44,198 nt of DNA from Purshia tridentata. Lineage: Eukaryota; Streptophyta; Magnoliopsida; Rosales; Rosaceae. The stretch is from positions 1 to 44,198 of the forward strand of contig QANT01007494.1 in the NCBI GenBank assembly GCA_003254885.1. Reading direction: 5' to 3'. This document shows, in pieces, positions 42,390 through 44,198 of the stretch. A program made the translations under genes and the position numbers. Each line of letters begins with the position of its first letter. Positions within the stretch are counted from its first letter, which is position 1. Under the pieces are notes generated by a model. That model saw nothing but the letters and a program-made list of their open reading frames with translations. It searched no databases and was not told the DNA's origin.

Positions 42390-44198
42390 TGTAACACCCC
42401 GCACCTTTCACAAGTTGTTTTGAAAAGTTTTTAAAAGATTTTCGGGATTTTATTTAGAAAGTAAAGTGTTTTGGGCGTTTTTCAAAAATTTTAAGTTGAT
42501 TTTAAAGGGGCAAAAGTTGACTTTTTGTTGGGGAGGACTTTTAGCATTGACCTTGGGTTCGTTGGAAAGGTCTCGTCCTCACGAGTTCGTAGACACGTAG
42601 CACGCGTCGAACGGAGCTACGGTTTGAAAGTTACGGACGTGTGAAGAGAGGGGCAAGTTGGTAATTTTGAAAAGTTGGATTTTTAAAAAGGGACACAGAA
42701 ACCCAGAAATCACAGCAGTTTCTCTCTCCTCTCTCCCGAAAATTCTCTCTCTCTCTCGCGAGCCTCTCACCCAGCCGCGCCTTTCGCCGGCCCGTGGGGG
42801 CGCGTCCGGCGGCGGGCCGGCCTGGTTTTTGGCTCGCCGTGCTCGCGTCGCCTCCCTCTTCTGGTGGCACCTCCTCCCGAAACAGCCCGGAAAGAGAGAA
42901 TCCGAGAGTGCACCGTGGGTGATCGGCGGCTATCTTGACGTTTCCGGCGACGACGAGGTTCAGCGACTGCCCAGATCTCTTCCTCTCGTCGAGCCCAGCG
43001 TGTTGGTGGGTTCTATTGACCCGTTGGACCGCCGTGGGCGGTGGATCGGAGCTAGGGAGGCCGGCGGCTTTCCGGCCAGTTTTCCTCCTTTTCTTGCCAC
43101 TTTTGGCCGCCGACCCAGGTTCGAGTTTTGATCCCCTCGATCTCCTTTACGTGCCTGTGTAGTTTGTTTTAGCTAAACGTGACTTTCGTTTTTGGCAGTT
43201 GACCGCCCGTTGACCGTCGTGGGACTCGCTGCGTGTGACGGTTCCAGCGACCGTTCCTTGGTTTTTGGCCTCGGGCCAACCACCCAAGCTTGTGGGTGAG
43301 TTTGGGTGAGTTTCTCAGACCTTCCGCGTGTTTTCCGAGGGTTGGGTAGCCGCCGTGTGTGGTGGTTCCCGCCCGTTTCAGTTGGTTGTGAAATCTGTTG
43401 TCATTGCTTGGTTGTCTGGTCTTAACAGGTATGCTCGGCTTGGGAAATTGTATTCCCGATGCCGTTATGCTGCCGGATTTTAGAATCCGAGCAAAGGAGC
43501 CACGAAGGACACGAAGGGTAGTTCAGTCTTTTCGCGTGATCACTGTGAGTGAACCTAAGTTCAACTAGTTTCCAGTTCAGTTGCTTGTTGATTGTTGTGC
43601 TTGTTTGGCTGTTTGCTTTGCTAGTTAAGAGGTTACGGAACTAGGATTGGGGATCTCGAGGATTTAGGGATTAAAGAAGAGATCGGAGTATCAGTGGTTT
43701 TAATTGAGGATTTAGTGGATTCTAAAGGTTGATTGAGGATTCCAAAGGTTGATTGAGGATTCTAAGTTATGGAAGGATTTAGTGGATCCCAAGTAAGGAT
43801 CTGGTGGATTGTTCGAGGTGATCGTTCAGTTAGAAGTTAGAATTTAGGAAATTAGAACCCAAAATTCGGATTCCCTTGAGATTTCGGAAATTGGAATGTG
43901 TTGTATGTAATTTTGGGCAATAATCATTTCTAGCGACTATGAATTGAAGGTTAGATTAAGGAATTTAAAGGAATTTTGAGAGATTGGAAAATTGGGGAAA
44001 GTGGGGTGATTTGGGACTTATTGATTGTTTGATTTTGAGGATTTTGGAACTTAGAATTTCTGGGAGATTATGCCAATTCGGATTCTTGTTAANTAATTGA
44101 GGTTAATTAAAAGTCCTATGGTGCAATTGGTGGTTATGGTATGGATTTAGAGTTAATTGGAAATTGAATTAAGGAATTATTGTGAGAAGTTAGAAACT
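42390..44198 (+). mobile_element. Family C LTR C4, truncated by window end
   Basis: TGTAACACCCCGCACC, preceded by candidate target site AGAGC (42385-42389). It contains the 80-nt predicted intron (43119-43198), a GTGAGTTTGGGTGAG donor-like run followed by the TTAACAG acceptor near 43428, and exon-like sequence to about 43545 with the donor GTGAGTGAA. It diverges from C1 and C2 after about 43620. Whether it is a solo LTR or part of a complete element cannot be told. One ambiguous base (n) is at about 44093. Confidence 0.85.
43119..43198 (+). other. Predicted 80-nt intron in LTR C4
   Basis: GTTCGAGTTTTG ... TTTTTGGCAG between CCGACCCAG and TTGACCGCCC. It is a diverged homologue of 17993-18073 that keeps the GT and AG ends. 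Confidence 0.6.

Overview
This is plant nuclear DNA from a repeat-dense, probably heterochromatic region. I see no host gene. Nearly the whole window is one large Ty1/copia retrotransposon (1540-40771, minus strand, perfect target duplication TGATC on both sides). It is split by eight later LTR-retrotransposon insertions, each bounded by a 5-bp target duplication (six perfect, two with one mismatch). Subtracting the inserts and duplications leaves a copia element of about 10.53 kb with about 1.2-kb LTRs, an initiator-Met tRNA primer site, gag with two zinc knuckles, protease, integrase, RT, RNase H, and an extra ORF between pol and the 3' LTR. This fits the SIRE/Maximus lineage. All its genes are broken.

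Layout from left to right: 3' end of a family-A LTR (1-47); a 150-bp-period satellite array (48-1131); unassigned flank to 1539; copia 3' LTR (1540-5435) holding solo LTR A1; the extra ORF, split by solo LTR A2; a spacer with solo LTRs A3 and B; RNase H; a complete non-autonomous element C (17260-24218); RT; solo LTR C3; integrase and protease; a complete gypsy-type element with only gag (28718-34942, family A); copia gag; copia 5' LTR (36682-40771) holding solo LTR A4. The right flank has two head-on family-B fragments, 371 bp of unassigned sequence, a family-A LTR start, and a family-C LTR that runs off the window.

The most interesting signal is in the nested LTRs. Four solo family-A LTRs carry a 631-780 nt GT...AG block. 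Both LTRs of the complete family-A element lack exactly this block, joined at the predicted splice junction. Family C shows the same with an independent 80-81 nt block that is missing in solo LTR C3. This suggests spliceosomal introns inside LTR-encoded leaders, lost by reverse transcription of spliced genomic RNA. A second predicted intron in the same leaders carries a module shared among families (a GGTCTTTGGGACC dyad plus a 27-bp minisatellite).

Limits: domain calls are from reading motifs, divergences are by eye, and species or lineage names finer than superfamily are inference.
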